Source: Cognatundibacterium rivi
GTDB taxonomy: Bacteria > Pseudomonadota > Gammaproteobacteria > Burkholderiales > Burkholderiaceae_D
Reading direction: 5' to 3'
NCBI RefSeq assembly: GCF_018139565.1
Contig: NZ_JAGSPK010000003.1
Coordinates: 186,001-250,000, forward strand
DNA length: 64,000 nucleotides
The translations under genes and the position numbers were made by a program. Positions 54,906-64,000 of this stretch are shown in pieces. Positions within the stretch are counted from its first letter, which is position 1, and every line of letters starts with the position of its first letter. The notes beneath the pieces are model-generated. The model saw only the letters and a list, made by a program, of their open reading frames with translations. It searched no databases and had not been told where the DNA came from.

Positions 54906-55133
54906 TTATTTGCGCTTAATAAAATACTCAAATTCGTTACTACTTTCCTGATGCGACAATAATTCATTTCCTGTTTGTTTTGAAAATGCTTTGAAGTCAC
55001 GAACAGATCCGGGATCAGTTGCAAGCACGTGCAAGACCTCACCGGTAATCATCTCAGCAAGTGCCTTTTTTGTCTTCAAAATAGGCAAAGGACAATTCAG
55101 TCCACGAGCGTCAAGTTCTTTATTGAATTGCAT
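54906..55133 (-). CDS. TusA-family sulfurtransferase
   Basis: This 75-residue protein has the TusA signature LDARGLNCPLPILKTKKAL with the conserved Cys-Pro-x-Pro. HVLATDPGSVRDFKAFSKQTGNELL follows. TusA relatives carry sulfur as persulfide for tRNA thiolation, molybdenum cofactor or other uses. It is monocistronic, ending at a strong hairpin. Which sulfur pathway it serves is unknown. Confidence 0.93.
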   Translation of the reverse strand: MQFNKELDARGLNCPLPILKTKKALAEMITGEVLHVLATDPGSVRDFKAFSKQTGNELLSHQESSNEFEYFIKRK

Positions 55134-55526
55134 GATTTTTCCTGTAGCAGCAAACGATATAGCTCATTTGCAAAACATTTGACGCACCAATTCTACCGGA
55201 ATTTTCATTGGTATGGTGCGATGCAGCACACTAACAACATTTACCCTGTTTATTTACTCAAGTTATGCACCAAAATATGGCAAATTGATTTTTAATTTGT
55301 TTTATTTTCAAAAAAACATCACGGTAAAAACAAGGCGAAGAAGAAAATCAGGTGATATCAACGTCAATTAAAATATTAGAATTCAATCGCTAGCGTACTG
55401 TTTCATCATAGGTGAAATTCAGCTATTTTTTATAAAATAATCCGTGAACCAGCGTCCACATCATTCATCTTGTTTAACTTTATTGATAAACGAAAGTACG
55501 CTGCAGGCTCACACATTTAAAATAAA
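55134..55526. other. AT-rich intergenic region, no gene seen
   Basis: About 390 bp upstream of the TusA-like gene. Frames here are short, lack SD sites and show no family similarity. It presumably holds the TusA-like gene promoter. Confidence 0.55.
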
Positions 55527-55553
55527 AAAACCGGCACACATGCCGGTCTTTTT
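55527..55553 (-). terminator. Terminator after alaS
   Basis: The stem ACCGGCA/TGCCGGT with loop CACA is flanked by A and T runs, about 55 bp after the alaS stop on the minus strand. Confidence 0.88.
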
Positions 55554-55605
55554 TAACTCGAACTCACTGTTACATCTTTAGAAAAAACTGTCGCAATATT
55601 GGCAA

Positions 55606-58221
55606 TCAAGCCAACTTGGCACTGATCCAGTCCGGCACACCTGCCAGCGCATTTGGCAAGCCCGAAGGATCAGTTCCACCGGCTTGCGCCATGTCTGGGC
55701 GACCACCACCTTTGCCGCCAACTTGCTGCGCCACAAAGTTAACCAGATCACCAGCTTTCACTTTAGATGTGCTATCTGCTGTCACCCCAGCAATCAGACT
55801 GACCTTACTATCGTTCACAGCGGCCAATACAATCGCTGCGGTTTTCAATTTATCTTTCAGTTTGTCCATGGTTTCACGCAAAGCTGTGACATCGGCACCT
55901 TCCAGTGTCGCTGCCAACACTTTGATACCTTTGACATCAACCGCTTTACCAATCAGATCATCGCCCTGACTCGATGCCATTTTGGATTTCAGTGTCGCCA
56001 GTTCTTTTTCCAAAGCTTTGACGTGATCTTGTACTTGACCAATCCGCTGCGTCAATTCTTCTGGCTGCGCTTTCAAGGCCGCAGCCGCTTCATTGATGCG
56101 GTTGTTCAGATTCTGCACCAGCGCCAGCGCAACTTCACCCGTCACTGCTTCAACACGGCGAATACCTGCTGCTACACCGCTCTCCGCAACGATCTTGAAT
56201 AAGCCGATATCGCCAGTACGGGAAACATGCGTACCACCGCACAACTCGCGGGAAGAACCGATATCCAGTACGCGGACTTCATCGCCATATTTTTCGCCGA
56301 ACAATGCCATCGCGCCATGTTTAACGGCATCGTCATAAGCCATCACTTGCGCTCGGGTAGCCGCATTTGCCAAAATTTCGCGATTCACAATGGACTCCAC
56401 CTGACGGATTTCGTCAGCAGTCATCGGGCCGTTGTGGCTAAAGTCAAAGCGGGTTTTTTCAACGTCAACCAGAGAACCTTTTTGCGCCACATGGCTACCC
56501 AACACTTCACGCAAGGCCTTGTGCATCAGATGCGTGGCAGAGTGATTACGCATGGTTTGAGCACGAATTTCCGCATTCACTTCAGCCTTGACGTTTTGTA
56601 CGATAGTCAGGCTACCGGATTTCAATACGCCGTGATGACCGAACACATCAGCCTGAATTTTCTGCGTGTCTGCGACTTCAAACACCGCGCCATCTAAGCC
56701 CATCAATACACCTGAGTCACCACACTGACCGCCGGATTCAGCATAGAAAGGAGTCGTGTCGAGCACAACGATTGCCTGTTGACCTGCCTTGACTTCATTA
56801 ACGGCGCTGCCATCAACATACAACGCAACAACCTTCGCTTCGTGTTGCAATTGATCGTAGCCGACGAACTTAGTTTTATCGCCGCTGTATTCAATCGCAG
56901 TCGCCATTTTGAATTTACCAGCAGCACGCGCAGTCTGTCTTTGTCTTTCCATCGCTGCATTGAAACCAGCCTCATCCAGCACGACATTACGCTCACGACA
57001 AATATCTGCGGTCAAATCGAGTGGGAAACCATAAGTGTCATACAAGGTGAATGCCGTTTCACCGTCAAGGTTTTTACCGTCTTTGACGAGTGCCGCTTCC
57101 AGAATTTTCATGCCGTGTTCCAACGTCTCACCGAAACGTTCTTCTTCCGTCTTCAAGACTTGTGCAACACGCTCTGCAACCTCGGCCAGTTCTGGATAAG
57201 CGCCGCCCATTTCCTTGACCAGATCTGCCACTAACTTGTAGAAAAACGGCTGGCTTTGCCCCAATTTATGGCCATGACGCAAAGCGCGGCGGGTAATGCG
57301 GCGTAGCACATAGCCGCGGCCTTCATTACCAGGGATGATGCCGTCAACAATCAGAAAACCAGCGCAGCGGATATGATCAGCAATCACGCGCAGTGAATTG
57401 TTTTCCAGATCAGTACAACCAGTTTCACGCGCAGCAGCCTTGATCAGGTTTTGGAAAGTATCGATTTCATAGTTGGAGTGTACGTGCTGCAACACCGCAG
57501 ACAAACGTTCCAGACCCATGCCCGTATCCACGCATGGTTTAGGCAAAGGATGCAAAACACCCGCCTCATCTTTGTTAAACTGCATGAACACCAGATTCCA
57601 GATTTCGATGAAACGGTCGCCATCTTCATCTGGCGATCCCGGTGGACCACCCCAGATTTCAGGGCCGTGATCATAGAAAATTTCGGTACAAGGACCGCAA
57701 GGACCAGTATCCGCCATCTGCCAGAAGTTATCAGAGGCGTAGCGCGCGCCTTTGTTGTCACCGATGCGAATGATGCGTTCTACCGGCACGCCGATTTCGT
57801 TTTTCCAGATTTCGTAAGCTTCATCATCTTCCTGATAAACAGTGACGGTCAGCTTGTCTTTTGGCAGCCCATAAACCGAAGTCAGCAATTCCCAGGCATA
57901 GTGAATTGCATCTTTTTTGAAATAATCGCCAAAAGAGAAATTGCCCAGCATTTCAAAGAACGTATGGTGACGCGCTGTGTAGCCAACGTTTTCCAGATCA
58001 TTGTGCTTACCACCTGCACGAACACTGCGTTGTGCTGTTGTCGCCCGCGTGTAACTACGTTTATCCTGTCCCAGAAACACATCCTTAAACTGGACCATAC
58101 CGGAATTGGTGAACAATAAAGTCGGATCATTGCCGGGAATCAGGCTGGATGAACGCACACGGGTGTGCCCTTTGGATTCGAAAAAACTAAGGAATTTATC
58201 GCGGATTTCTGACGAGTTCAT
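55606..58221 (-). CDS. alaS: Alanine-tRNA ligase
   Basis: This 871-residue class II synthetase starts [22 protein letters not shown]. Class II motifs and the catalytic core span about residues 1-235 ([34 protein letters not shown]). The tRNA-recognition domain follows. The editing domain carries [16 protein letters not shown] and [13 protein letters not shown] zinc-binding motifs. The C-terminal oligomerisation domain (about 690-870) has the [15 protein letters not shown] segment. It charges tRNA-Ala and clears mischarged Ser/Gly. The ATG at 58221 is favoured over a TTG 15 nt upstream. Confidence 0.97.
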   Translation of the reverse strand: MNSSEIRDKFLSFFESKGHTRVRSSSLIPGNDPTLLFTNSGMVQFKDVFLGQDKRSYTRATTAQRSVRAGGKHNDLENVGYTARHHTFFEMLGNFSFGDYFKKDAIHYAWELLTSVYGLPKDKLTVTVYQEDDEAYEIWKNEIGVPVERIIRIGDNKGARYASDNFWQMADTGPCGPCTEIFYDHGPEIWGGPPGSPDEDGDRFIEIWNLVFMQFNKDEAGVLHPLPKPCVDTGMGLERLSAVLQHVHSNYEIDTFQNLIKAAARETGCTDLENNSLRVIADHIRCAGFLIVDGIIPGNEGRGYVLRRITRRALRHGHKLGQSQPFFYKLVADLVKEMGGAYPELAEVAERVAQVLKTEEERFGETLEHGMKILEAALVKDGKNLDGETAFTLYDTYGFPLDLTADICRERNVVLDEAGFNAAMERQRQTARAAGKFKMATAIEYSGDKTKFVGYDQLQHEAKVVALYVDGSAVNEVKAGQQAIVVLDTTPFYAESGGQCGDSGVLMGLDGAVFEVADTQKIQADVFGHHGVLKSGSLTIVQNVKAEVNAEIRAQTMRNHSATHLMHKALREVLGSHVAQKGSLVDVEKTRFDFSHNGPMTADEIRQVESIVNREILANAATRAQVMAYDDAVKHGAMALFGEKYGDEVRVLDIGSSRELCGGTHVSRTGDIGLFKIVAESGVAAGIRRVEAVTGEVALALVQNLNNRINEAAAALKAQPEELTQRIGQVQDHVKALEKELATLKSKMASSQGDDLIGKAVDVKGIKVLAATLEGADVTALRETMDKLKDKLKTAAIVLAAVNDSKVSLIAGVTADSTSKVKAGDLVNFVAQQVGGKGGGRPDMAQAGGTDPSGLPNALAGVPDWISAKLA

Positions 58222-58395
58222 AGAGAGATAGGCCAAAGCTGAAAATGAGTTAACTTCTGATTATACGGTATAAATTCTGCGTTATAACAGGAGTCAGCGC
58301 TGTGAAATCCGAAGATTCGTCAATTAAACAGCGATCAGCGACTACCTTAGCACCAGCACTCAAAACGACTACAGGTTTTCGCAGACTTTAAAAGG

Positions 58396-58433
58396 AAAAA
58401 ACCGTCAACGCTGGTGCACTGACGGTTTTTTTT
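58396..58433 (-). terminator. Terminator after the small secreted protein gene
   Basis: AAAAAACCGTCA and TGACGGTTTTTT form a 12-bp stem around a 12-nt loop, just after the stop at 58451 on the minus strand. Confidence 0.85.
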
Positions 58434-58450
58434 CAATAAGAGGAATGGTC

Positions 58451-58780
58451 TTACTGACTGGTTTCAACTTTTCTGGCGTTATGTTTTTTTGTATAAATAC
58501 GTTTGCTGGCAACATTTTCCTGATGTTCAAGCTTTGCCCGCTCCTGCTTGGTTACAACACCATCAGCCGCGGCAGCCTCTTTGTTTGCCTCAATCTTCGC
58601 TTCGCGTTTTTCCAGATTTGCGCTTTCTTTCGCAGTCAATTCGCCGTTGCTGATGCCTTTGGCAATCCGTTCCTGCTGACGAGCCTGACGTTTATCGATA
58701 TTCGGCGTCGCTGTCTGCGCAAACACTGGTGCAACAAAAGCGGTGGCAAGAATGAATGCCGTCATCTGTATCATTTTCAT
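58451..58780 (-). CDS. Small secreted helical protein, unknown function
   Basis: This 109-residue protein has a signal peptide (cut near VFA-QTA). The mature part is charged and helical, with a repeated pattern: RQARQQERIAKGISNGELTA, ESANLEKREAKIEANKEAAA and VTKQERAKLEHQENVASKRI. The spacing of ELTAKES and VVTKQER suggests two related helix-turn units, possibly EF-hand-like. Similar proteins are widespread and annotated as hypothetical. No function is proposed. An imperfect hairpin lies about 30 nt upstream of the start and a terminator follows. Confidence 0.85.
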   Translation of the reverse strand: MKMIQMTAFILATAFVAPVFAQTATPNIDKRQARQQERIAKGISNGELTAKESANLEKREAKIEANKEAAAADGVVTKQERAKLEHQENVASKRIYTKKHNARKVETSQ

Positions 58781-58811
58781 GTTGTACCTTTCAATGTAGA
58801 AGCATGTGTCC

Positions 58812-58849
58812 GTGGAGTAAAATCAATGGGTTGTTCCCATAGACTCCAC
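58812..58849 (-). other. Bipartite hairpin upstream of the secreted helical protein
   Basis: Outer arms GTGGAGT/ACTCCAC and inner arms ATGGG/CCCAT form one extended stem-loop about 32 nt upstream of the start at 58780. It could be part of the 5' leader or an operator. Confidence 0.4.
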
Positions 58850-58921
58850 AACGGAATCAGCAACTTCAGCGATGACAAGTATTTGTATAGTCATGTAACA
58901 AGCGGTAAGCAGACATGAATA

Positions 58922-59668
58922 TCAGAACCCGGCAGGTATCAGATCAATCCGGTCGGTACAAAATCCATCGACGCCCCAACGTAAAATTTCTGCTGCACGT
59001 TCTGCATCGTTGACGGTATAGCAAAACAATCCGTAGCCAGCATCTTTCACATTTTTTGCCAGCAATGGACTCAGATACTTGTGATTCGTATGCAGAGACA
59101 CTGCGCCGACTTCCTGCAATTTCGCTTTCCAATCCGGCGTAATCTCATCCATCAGCAAACCGCGTGGAATAGTGGGCGCGGCACGTTTGGCGGCCATCAG
59201 AGCAACAAAAGAAAACGAGGAAAACAAAGGCAAATGCCTTACATCGCTCACACCGATATCTGCAAAGAGTTCAGAACTCCGGGCCGCAACGATATGCCCG
59301 GTTTCTTCTTCAAAGCCCGGGGCTGGCTTGATTTCCACATTCATCCAGATACCATGCTGGCGGCAGAAGCAGACGACATCAGAATATAGTGGCACCGGTT
59401 CGCCTTTGTAACCGGAGTTAAACCACGCACCCGCATCCATTTTTTGTAAATCAGCGGCAAGCGTATCCGCCACCTGCCCACGACCAGTGATAGTCCGGCC
59501 AAATTCAGGGTCGTGCATCAGCACAGGAACGCCATCCTTTGATAACATGACATCAAATTCCACCGCCGTGAAACCGTGCGCAGCTCCACACTTCATTGCC
59601 GCCAGTGTGTTCTCTGGTGCAAGAACACCGCCACCCCGGTGCGCAAGAACTTTGGGATACGGCCACAT
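58922..59668 (-). CDS. Glycerophosphodiester phosphodiesterase
   Basis: This 248-residue GDPD has the signature VLAHRGGGVLAPENTLAA, EFDVMLSKDGVPVLMHD and NVEIKP, the metal and catalytic positions. It hydrolyses glycerophosphodiesters to sn-glycerol-3-phosphate and an alcohol. No signal peptide is seen, so it resembles cytoplasmic UgpQ. The ATG at 59668 is chosen because GGAG lies 6 nt upstream; the longer frame overlaps the divergent CoA-transferase gene. It is divergent from that gene. Confidence 0.93.
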   Translation of the reverse strand: MWPYPKVLAHRGGGVLAPENTLAAMKCGAAHGFTAVEFDVMLSKDGVPVLMHDPEFGRTITGRGQVADTLAADLQKMDAGAWFNSGYKGEPVPLYSDVVCFCRQHGIWMNVEIKPAPGFEEETGHIVAARSSELFADIGVSDVRHLPLFSSFSFVALMAAKRAAPTIPRGLLMDEITPDWKAKLQEVGAVSLHTNHKYLSPLLAKNVKDAGYGLFCYTVNDAERAAEILRWGVDGFCTDRIDLIPAGF

Positions 59669-59711
59669 ATTCATCTCCAAAAAAATATTGCAGACAAAAG
59701 GATAATCCAGG

Positions 59712-60953
59712 ATGACAGCGACGTCGCTACAAAAAAAAGCCCTCGGCCATATACGCATTCTTGATCTGACGCGTGTGCTGGCGGGTCCTTGGTGTGCGCA
59801 GAATTTCGCCGACCTGGGAGCCGAAGTCATTAAGGTAGAACGTCCCGGGAATGGCGATGATACGCGCTCCTGGGGGCCGCCTTATCTGCGCGACCAGAAT
59901 GGCGACAACACCACTGAAGCCGCCTACTATCTCGCGGCAAACCGGGGGAAGCAGGCCATCACGGTGGATATTTCCACGCCGGAAGGTCAGGAAATCATCA
60001 AAAAACTGGCCGCACAATCCGACGTGGTTTTAGAAAACTACAAAGTCGGCCAGTTAAAAAAATATGGGCTTGATTACGCATCTCTGAAGGAAATGAAGCC
60101 TGATCTGATTTACTGCTCAATTACCGGCTTTGGTCAGAATGGCCCGTATGCTCATCGCGCTGGCTACGATTTTATCGTTCAGGGTATGGGTGGTTTTATG
60201 TCGCTGACCGGGGAACGTGACGAGCTACCCGGAGGCGGTCCGCAAAAAGCAGGCGTTGCGATTGCCGATCTGATGACTGGCATGTACGCCACTATCGCGG
60301 TGATGGCCGCTCTGACACATCGTGACCGCACTGGTGAAGGTCAGTACATCGATATGGCTTTGCTTGATGTGCAAGTCGCCATGCTGGCAAACATGAATAC
60401 CAACTATCTGGCCAGCGGCAAACCGCCGGTACGATGGGGCAATGCGCATCCGAATATCGTTCCTTATCAGACGTTCGCTACATCCGATGGACATATTATT
60501 GTCGCAGCCGGCAACGACGGCCAATACAAAAAATTTGTCGCAGCCGGCGGCGAGGAACAGCTTGCAAGCGATGAGCGTTTCAGCACAAATCCAGCGCGCG
60601 TGGCAAACCGTGAGGTATTGATTCCATTGCTGGCAGAGATGGTGAAACGCAAATCCAGACAAGAGTGGATAGCGCTGCTGGAGGAAGCAGGTGTACCGTG
60701 CGGACCAATTAATCGGCTGGACGATGTGTTTAATGATCCTCAGGTCAAGGCGCGCGGTATGCAGATTACTTTGCCTCATCCGACTGCAGGCAGCGTGAAG
60801 TTAGTCGGCAGTCCAATGAAGCTATCGGCCACGCCACCTGATTATCAGGCGCCGCCGCCGTTACTAGGGCAACACACAGATCAGATTTTAAAATCCGTGC
60901 TTGGATATGACGATGAACAGTTAAATCAGTTCAGGCAACGTGGCATTATCTGA
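59712..60953 (+). CDS. CaiB/BaiF-family CoA transferase
   Basis: This 413-residue type III CoA transferase has LDLTRVLAGPWCAQNFADLGAE, DVVLENYKVGQLKKYGLDY, ITGFGQNGPYAHRAGYDFIVQ and the catalytic Asp in AGVAIADLMTGMYA. Members transfer CoA between carboxylic acids such as succinate and glutarate or crotonobetaine. The substrate here is not evident. It is monocistronic and divergent from the GDPD gene. A hairpin follows at 60971-61000. Confidence 0.93.
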   Translation: MTATSLQKKALGHIRILDLTRVLAGPWCAQNFADLGAEVIKVERPGNGDDTRSWGPPYLRDQNGDNTTEAAYYLAANRGKQAITVDISTPEGQEIIKKLAAQSDVVLENYKVGQLKKYGLDYASLKEMKPDLIYCSITGFGQNGPYAHRAGYDFIVQGMGGFMSLTGERDELPGGGPQKAGVAIADLMTGMYATIAVMAALTHRDRTGEGQYIDMALLDVQVAMLANMNTNYLASGKPPVRWGNAHPNIVPYQTFATSDGHIIVAAGNDGQYKKFVAAGGEEQLASDERFSTNPARVANREVLIPLLAEMVKRKSRQEWIALLEEAGVPCGPINRLDDVFNDPQVKARGMQITLPHPTAGSVKLVGSPMKLSATPPDYQAPPPLLGQHTDQILKSVLGYDDEQLNQFRQRGII

Positions 60954-60970
60954 GCCAGCAGATCTGATGG

Positions 60971-61000
60971 GGCGCGAGAACTGAAACAGTATTTCGCGCC
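60971..61000 (+). other. Hairpin after the CoA-transferase gene
   Basis: GGCGCGA and TCGCGCC form a 7-bp stem around 16 nt. No T-run follows, so termination would be inefficient or rho-assisted. Confidence 0.4.
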
Positions 61001-61119
61001 AGATAAAGCGGGCTTGACGACAGATTCGGCACTCTTCATCGCAATCAGATATCCGATGCTGTCATCGGGCGCTAACATCAATTTTGGACAAAATATTGCA
61101 TCAGATACGAAGCGCAAAA

Positions 61120-62259
61120 ATGACGACACCACCTGTTCTCCAGTCTAAAGATCGCCCGGCGCCAGACCAGAAGCCGGGTAAAGAAACGCAGCTAAGAAAA
61201 TTGCTGCAGGATCTGCCACGGCTGCTGCTCATCAACGCCATCTGCACACTGATCGTCACCTATGTGATGCAAAAACACGGTTCCTTGCTGCATAGCTGGG
61301 TCTTTTCCAATTGCATAGGATTCAGTTGCTATGCGCTGGTACGTGTCATTCAGCATTTGTTCTGGCGTACACGCAAACCGCAGCCGTTCTTGTTTTTCCT
61401 CGTTTGCTTGCTCATTACGCCCCTGGGGTTTATCACAGGATCAACGCTTGCTGCCGCTATTTTTTCGTATCCGCTACTGAGTATTTTTTCGATGCAATGG
61501 GCTTACTTCAGCAGTTTCATCGGGCTGACCATGGTAATCAGTCTGATTTCGGTCTGGTCGTTCTGGAATAAAGCAAAATTATCAGAACTGGCCGCGGAAG
61601 CAGAGGCAGAAAAAGCGAAATCTGCTGCGATTGAGCGCCAGGCACTGCAAGCGCAACTGCAAATGCTGCAGGCTCAGATAGAACCGCATATGCTGTTTAA
61701 CACGCTGGCTAATCTGCAAGGACTGATCGCACTTGATCCGCCTCGGGCACAACATATGCTGTCGCAGTTGATTGTTTATTTGCGTAATACCCTGAGCGCT
61801 TCCAGAGCAGAAAAAACCACATTGCAGCAGGAATTTTCTCTGATCGAAGCCTATCTGGAACTGCTCGCGATACGGATGGGAAAACGTCTGACTTATACCT
61901 TATCTCTGCCAGCAGAGTTACGGGAACAAACCATCCCGCCCATGCTCATACAACCGCTGGTAGAAAACGCGATCAAACATGGTCTGGAGCCAAAAATCAA
62001 CGGGGGAAACATTCATGTTGCAGCAGAAAATGATGGCCATTTCCTTTATCTGACCGTCGCAGATACCGGTCTTGGATTATCGCCTCATGCTGTGTCACCA
62101 GAAGCTCAGTATGCCGGACTGGGGCTTGGCAATATCAATCTCCGTGAACGCCTGCAGGCGCTCTTTGGCCCATCGGCCACATTTACATTGGAAGCAAATC
62201 AGCCGGAAGGTGCGATTGCCCGGATTTCTATACCTTTTATCCCAACTACCTCATCATGA
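61120..62259 (+). CDS. LytS/AlgZ-type sensor histidine kinase
   Basis: This 379-residue kinase has four membrane segments (about residues 30-50, 62-85, 92-115 and 125-150), a helical linker, then a His_kinase domain with the phospho-acceptor His in QAQIEPHMLFNTLANLQGL. The ATPase domain has QPLVENAIKHGLEP and DTGLGL. The ATG at 61120 replaces an upstream TTG. Its stop overlaps the response-regulator start (ATGA at 62256), so they form a coupled two-component pair. The signal is unknown. Confidence 0.93.
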   Translation: MTTPPVLQSKDRPAPDQKPGKETQLRKLLQDLPRLLLINAICTLIVTYVMQKHGSLLHSWVFSNCIGFSCYALVRVIQHLFWRTRKPQPFLFFLVCLLITPLGFITGSTLAAAIFSYPLLSIFSMQWAYFSSFIGLTMVISLISVWSFWNKAKLSELAAEAEAEKAKSAAIERQALQAQLQMLQAQIEPHMLFNTLANLQGLIALDPPRAQHMLSQLIVYLRNTLSASRAEKTTLQQEFSLIEAYLELLAIRMGKRLTYTLSLPAELREQTIPPMLIQPLVENAIKHGLEPKINGGNIHVAAENDGHFLYLTVADTGLGLSPHAVSPEAQYAGLGLGNINLRERLQALFGPSATFTLEANQPEGAIARISIPFIPTTSS

Positions 62260-63059
62260 ATATACGCGCCCTGATTGCTGAAGATGAAGTCATACTCTCA
62301 CTCACCCTGCAAAAAATGCTGGAAAAACTCTGGCCGGAATTAGTATTGTGCAGCGTGGTGGAAAATGGTGTTGAAGCCGTACGGGAAGCCTTGCAGCACG
62401 CACCGGACATTCTCTTTCTGGATATTAAAATGCCGGGTAAAACCGGCCTGGAAGTAGCGCAAGAACTGGCGGAAGAGTGGCCGGAAAACCGCCCATTCCC
62501 GTTGATCGTTTATGTGACCGCTTACGACGAATTTGCGATTCAGGCATTTGAACATTCGGCGTCAGATTATGTACTCAAGCCTGTCAGTGAAGAACGTCTG
62601 AGTAAAACGGTACAGCGTTTGCAAATGCGTCTGACTGATCAGTCGCAAAGCGGCACAGAACTCGAACGCGTGCTTGAACAATTACGCCACATGATGCCGG
62701 GGCACGTACACGCCAGCGGATCTGTTGTGCATAAACCTTTGCATATGATACGTGCCGCCGTTGGTAATCAGATCCGCATGATTCCGGTCGAAGACGTTTT
62801 ATATTTTGAAGCGACAGACAAATACATTAACGTCGTTACGAAAGAACATTCCTCACTGATCCGCAGCAGTTTGCGCGAATTATTGCCGCAAATTGATTCT
62901 GATGTGTTCTGGCAGATCCATCGCAGCACCGTGGTGAACAGCAAAAAAATTCTCGCGGCCCACAAAGATGACAACGGAAAAATGACACTGAAATTGAGGG
63001 ATAGCGATGATAAGCTGACAGTCAGCAGAGTTTATTCACATTTATTCCGGCAAATGTAA
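62256..63059 (+). CDS. LytTR-family response regulator
   Basis: This 267-residue protein has a receiver domain with the phosphorylation site Asp56 (DILFLDIKMPGKTG), a conserved Lys in DYVLKPVSEERL, and a C-terminal LytTR DNA-binding domain (about residues 165-265; VEDVLYFEATDKYINVVTK, FWQIHRSTVVN). It pairs with the kinase encoded just upstream. LytTR proteins in betaproteobacteria regulate surface polysaccharide, motility or uptake genes; no target is evident nearby. Confidence 0.95.
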   Translation: MNIRALIAEDEVILSLTLQKMLEKLWPELVLCSVVENGVEAVREALQHAPDILFLDIKMPGKTGLEVAQELAEEWPENRPFPLIVYVTAYDEFAIQAFEHSASDYVLKPVSEERLSKTVQRLQMRLTDQSQSGTELERVLEQLRHMMPGHVHASGSVVHKPLHMIRAAVGNQIRMIPVEDVLYFEATDKYINVVTKEHSSLIRSSLRELLPQIDSDVFWQIHRSTVVNSKKILAAHKDDNGKMTLKLRDSDDKLTVSRVYSHLFRQM

Positions 63060-63101
63060 TGGCTATCGCACACTACGAATTTGCCTACTCATCTCACGCA
63101 A

Positions 63102-63578
63102 ATGACAAATCGACTCACTCAACTACGCTGGCAATTGTCCGCTTTTTCAGAATTCAGCCCTGAGCAGTTACACAAGGTGTATCAGGCCAGGTGCGCGGTA
63201 TTTATCGTTGAACAAAATTGCCCGTATCAGGATATTGATGGCAAAGATCCTCTGAGTCACCATCTTGTGGCCTGGGATAACAATGATGACATTGCAGCCT
63301 ATTTACGCATCGTTCCTGCCGGCATCAGTTATGCAGAACCATCGCTGGGCCGCGTCCTGAGTACGCAGGCATGGCGCGGGACTGGTGTAGGAAAAGAATT
63401 GATTGCGAACGGCATCAAGGCACTGCGCCAGCTTTATCCATCTGCCCCTGTGCGCATAGGCGCGCAAGCCTATCTTGAAAAGTTTTATGGCAGCTTTGGC
63501 TTTCAGACAGTTTCCGATATCTATCTCGAAGACGAGATTCCACACCTGGTCATGCTGCTGCCAGCAAGCGATTGCTGA
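63102..63578 (+). CDS. ElaA-like GNAT acetyltransferase
   Basis: This 158-residue protein has the ElaA-type pattern VYQARCAVFIVEQNCPYQDIDG near residue 30, the acetyl-CoA loop in RGTGVGKELIANGIKAL, and IGAQAYLEKFYGSFGFQTV. The substrate of this family is unknown. The ATG at 63102 is preferred over a TTG 21 nt upstream. It is 42 bp after the response-regulator stop on the same strand, so it may share its transcript. Confidence 0.92.
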   Translation: MTNRLTQLRWQLSAFSEFSPEQLHKVYQARCAVFIVEQNCPYQDIDGKDPLSHHLVAWDNNDDIAAYLRIVPAGISYAEPSLGRVLSTQAWRGTGVGKELIANGIKALRQLYPSAPVRIGAQAYLEKFYGSFGFQTVSDIYLEDEIPHLVMLLPASDC

Positions 63579-63636
63579 ATTCAACTATAATTGAGCTAAA
63601 TCAATGACTTACTGAAAATGAGTGAATTCTTCTATT

Positions 63637-64000
63637 ATGCCGGTCACACAGTTATCCCCTGCAACACCTTACGTCAATATCTCTGCTTACAAATTTATCA
63701 CCTTCAACGACACTGCTGAAAAGCGGCAGGCGTTTATCGATAAATGTCAGGAACTTAATCTCAAGGGCACCATTCTGCTGACGCCGGAAGGTATCAATAT
63801 GTTCCTCGCAGGGCTGCGTCACGAGATCGACGCTTACATGGACTGGCTGCATAGTGATCCAAGATTCGCCGACATCGTTGCCAAAGAAAGTTACTCTGAT
63901 CGTCAGCCTTTCACCAAATTGCTGGTCAAGCTGAAAGCAGAAATCATTACCATGCGCATGCCGCTGATCAAGCCGGAAGAAGGTCGCGCACCCTCAGTCG
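63637..64000 (+). CDS. trhO: tRNA uridine-34 hydroxylase TrhO (rhodanese-like), partial
   Basis: The frame starts MPVTQLSPATPYVNISAYKF and runs off the right edge after about 121 residues. LKGTILLTPEGINMFLAG and SDRQPFTKLLVKLKAEIITMRM match the N-terminal domain of the YceA/TrhO family. The catalytic rhodanese domain lies beyond the window. TrhO makes 5-hydroxyuridine at tRNA position 34. The ATG at 63637 gives the conserved start. Confidence 0.9.
   Translation, partial: MPVTQLSPATPYVNISAYKFITFNDTAEKRQAFIDKCQELNLKGTILLTPEGINMFLAGLRHEIDAYMDWLHSDPRFADIVAKESYSDRQPFTKLLVKLKAEIITMRMPLIKPEEGRAPSV

Noticed and set aside
1-64000. tRNA, rRNA, CRISPR array, prophage or insertion sequence
   Set aside because: No cloverleaf, rRNA motif, regularly spaced repeat array, integrase or transposase frame was found by eye.

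Overview
The window looks like the chromosome of a betaproteobacterium of the order Burkholderiales, probably family Oxalobacteraceae (an Undibacterium- or Herminiimonas-like organism). The base composition is moderate, near 50% GC by eye. The rpsP-rimM-trmD-rplS operon, the DUF3579 protein, the CobD/CbiB-like protein and the acyl-CoA dehydrogenase/ETF genes are all typical of that order. This placement is inferred from gene content; no 16S gene is present. I see no rRNA, tRNA, CRISPR array, prophage or transposase gene. The last gene (trhO) runs off the right edge.

Layout. 0.1-3.6 kb: an EamA exporter, then a YtrA-type GntR regulator/ABC exporter operon with a clear GGTG-N16-CACC operator. 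3.6-8.9 kb: a secreted S9 peptidase with a long charged insertion, a small membrane protein, and an overlapping pair of a degenerate GGDEF protein and an AraC regulator. 8.8-16.3 kb: a probable phosphate-scavenging locus with a TonB-dependent receptor, a two-domain beta-propeller phytase and a lipoprotein metallophosphoesterase, with candidate Pho boxes. 16.3-20 kb: a DUF3096 peptide, a DUF4124-glutaredoxin protein and a PAS histidine kinase. 20.3-26.1 kb: an amino-sugar catabolic operon (nagK, GntR regulator, nagA, nagB-II, GH3 hexosaminidase). 26.2-30.7 kb: a DUF1275 protein and a Fur-box-controlled siderophore receptor followed by a PepSY membrane protein. 31-37.4 kb: release factor 3, a solute-binding-like protein, an S1/P1 nuclease and SppA. 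37.5-43.4 kb: acyl-CoA ligase, then an acyl-CoA dehydrogenase/SDR/histidine-phosphatase operon divergent from a LysR regulator. 43.5-50.7 kb: small conserved proteins, NUDIX CoA pyrophosphatase and the ribosomal operon. 50.7-55.1 kb: acyl-CoA dehydrogenase, etfA, etfB and a TusA-like protein. 55.6-64 kb: alaS, a secreted helical protein, GDPD, a CaiB-type CoA transferase, a LytS/LytTR two-component pair, an ElaA-like acetyltransferase and the start of trhO.

How the parts fit together. The strongest accessory system is the phytate/organophosphate locus. The receptor would import or bind a phytate-related ligand, the phytase would release phosphate from phytate, and the metallophosphoesterase would act on further phosphoesters; the third gene has a well-spaced Pho box and -10 hexamer. 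The nag operon would take cytoplasmic GlcNAc from chitin or murein recycling to fructose-6-phosphate. The fatty-acid genes feed electrons through ETF. The most puzzling non-coding signal is a pair of related intergenic elements of about 75 bp (22003-22081 and 39290-39361) bounded by ATACTCCC/GGGAGTAT arms.
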